Assembly (NCBI GenBank): GCA_965224215.1
Contig: CBDCYS010000039.1
Span: 248,001 to 312,000, forward strand
Direction of reading: 5' to 3'
From: CBDCYS01 sp965224215
GTDB lineage: Bacteria; Acidobacteriota; Terriglobia; Bryobacterales; UBA6623
Length of the DNA stretch: 64,000 nucleotides
A program made the translations under genes and the position numbers. This document shows, piece by piece, positions 63,417 to 64,000 of the stretch. The notes beneath the pieces are model-generated. The model had not been told where the DNA came from, did not search any database, and saw only the letters and a list, made by a program, of their open reading frames with translations. Each line of letters opens with the position of its first letter. The stretch's first letter is position 1.

Positions 63417-64000
63417 ATGAACAGTCAGACCAGCGACCTCGTTGCCCCGCTCTCCGCGGCCGCCGCCAATGTCCCGGACTTGAGAGCCCCTTCCAGCGCG
63501 CACTTTCTCGGGTCTCTGTTCGGACTGCTCGAAGAACACCAGGTCCGTTACTGCGTGCTCCACGGCTATGACCGGCTCCCCTACTGCGTAAGCGGCGATC
63601 TGGATATGGCCGTGCATCCAGATGACTCTGACCAGATCCCCGGCGTGTTGAGCGACTTAACAGGGGACGGCTACCAGGCACTACAGTATTTCGAATACGC
63701 CGTTGACGGCCACTACCTTGTCTTCGGCTGGTTCGAAGGGTCCTAGCTCAGAACAATCGCTTTGGACTTCATTACCGAGCACCGCCGTGGTGGACTCATT
63801 CTGTCATCAGGCGCGGAGCTAATAGCCGGGCGGCGGAAGCGCGACGCCTTTTGGGTTCCTGCCCCGAAGATTGAGTTCGGCTATTTGCTGACGAAGAGAT
63901 CGTTCAAAGGTCTGCTTTCGCGGAGGCACGCGGCCCGGCTGCGTGAACTTTCCAATGAACTGGGAAGGGAGCGCTCCGAAGAGGTCGCCCGAGGGTTGTT
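63417..64000 (+). pseudogene. nucleotidyltransferase-like gene of the exopolysaccharide locus with an amber stop, runs off the window
   Basis: The frame from ATG 63417 reads MNSQTSDLVAPLSAAAANV, then a nucleotidyltransferase-fold stretch RYCVLHGYDRLPYCVSGDLDMAV with the GDLD metal-binding motif, and VFGWFEGS. A TAG at 63744-63746 is followed in the same frame by LRTIALDFITEHRRGGLILSS and RRKRDAFWVPAPKIEFGYLL, which continue to the window edge with no further stop. Thus one nonsense codon interrupts a coherent gene. It may be a pseudogene or a sequencing error; suppressor readthrough is unlikely. The complete gene's function in glycan synthesis is unknown. Confidence 0.6.

Overview
The window looks like chromosomal DNA of an Acidobacteriota-type bacterium, most plausibly a relative of Solibacter/Bryobacterales. 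This is inferred from gene families and their pairing (bifunctional nuclease next to miaB, a sugar-phosphate epimerase and Gfo/Idh oxidoreductase region, a MoxR plus VWA pair, a CE15-type esterase, an AI-2E permease, a NusG-like regulator in front of an exopolysaccharide locus). There is no rRNA gene in the window to settle the taxonomy. Base composition is GC-rich and gene density is normal for a free-living chromosome.

Layout. 1-4.7 kb: a minus-strand run of miaB, bifunctional nuclease, a small ORF and a DUF2007-type gene, then a PilZ gene and an ECF sigma/anti-sigma pair. 5-6.8 kb: a strong promoter with a foldable leader, a 531-bp MITE, a DksA/TraR gene and a YtxH gene. 7.3-15.2 kb: pcrA-type helicase, cysQ, rpsA, an HU/IHF gene, a HIT gene and a dihydropteroate-synthase-like gene that has lost its signature loops. 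15.2-18.8 kb: a decayed block with an AAA+ ATPase lacking Walker A, an aminotransferase tail and an acetoacetyl-CoA synthetase with an out-of-frame deletion. 18.9-28.3 kb: AI-2E permease, esterase, selD (a selenoprotein with an in-frame TGA), oxidoreductase, metallo-beta-lactamase-fold lactonase, rlmD split by an IS1595-type element, and an epimerase. 28.5-32.7 kb: repeats, a dead IS110 transposase and a frameshifted HTTM-domain gene. 33-38.2 kb: nitrogen control (glnD, PII, a deleted amtB and an intact amtB). 38.8-46.3 kb: a membrane-protein pair split by a 13-bp duplication, a TrmB regulator, a MoxR/VWA pair whose second member is altered by MITE copy 2, and an FMN-dependent alpha-hydroxy-acid dehydrogenase. 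46.3-52 kb: palindrome cluster, CoA-transferase fragment, ferredoxin, an apparently complete IS1111/IS110-type element with a strongly structured downstream segment, a pyridoxamine-oxidase-like gene, a second IS1595 copy and a small TA-flanked MITE. 52.2-57 kb: acyltransferase-like membrane protein, truA, a response-regulator phosphatase, a CDGSH iron-sulfur protein and a beta-barrel. 57.5-64 kb: an exopolysaccharide locus (NusG-like regulator, export protein, tyrosine autokinase, priming sugar transferase, nucleotidyltransferase-like gene with an amber stop).

The overall theme is recent mobile-element traffic and gene decay in an otherwise ordinary chromosome. At least nine genes are broken by different mechanisms: IS insertion with 8-bp duplication, out-of-frame deletion, internal deletion, tandem duplication, single-base frameshift and nonsense codons. 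For three of them (rlmD, the VWA gene and the split membrane protein) the ancestral reading frame can be reconstructed exactly from the sequence.

The most interesting mechanistic candidate is the nested-hairpin segment just downstream of the intact IS110-type transposase (48951-49080), which could be the element's guide (bridge/seek) RNA. I see no CRISPR array, defence island, prophage or tRNA/rRNA gene that I can support.
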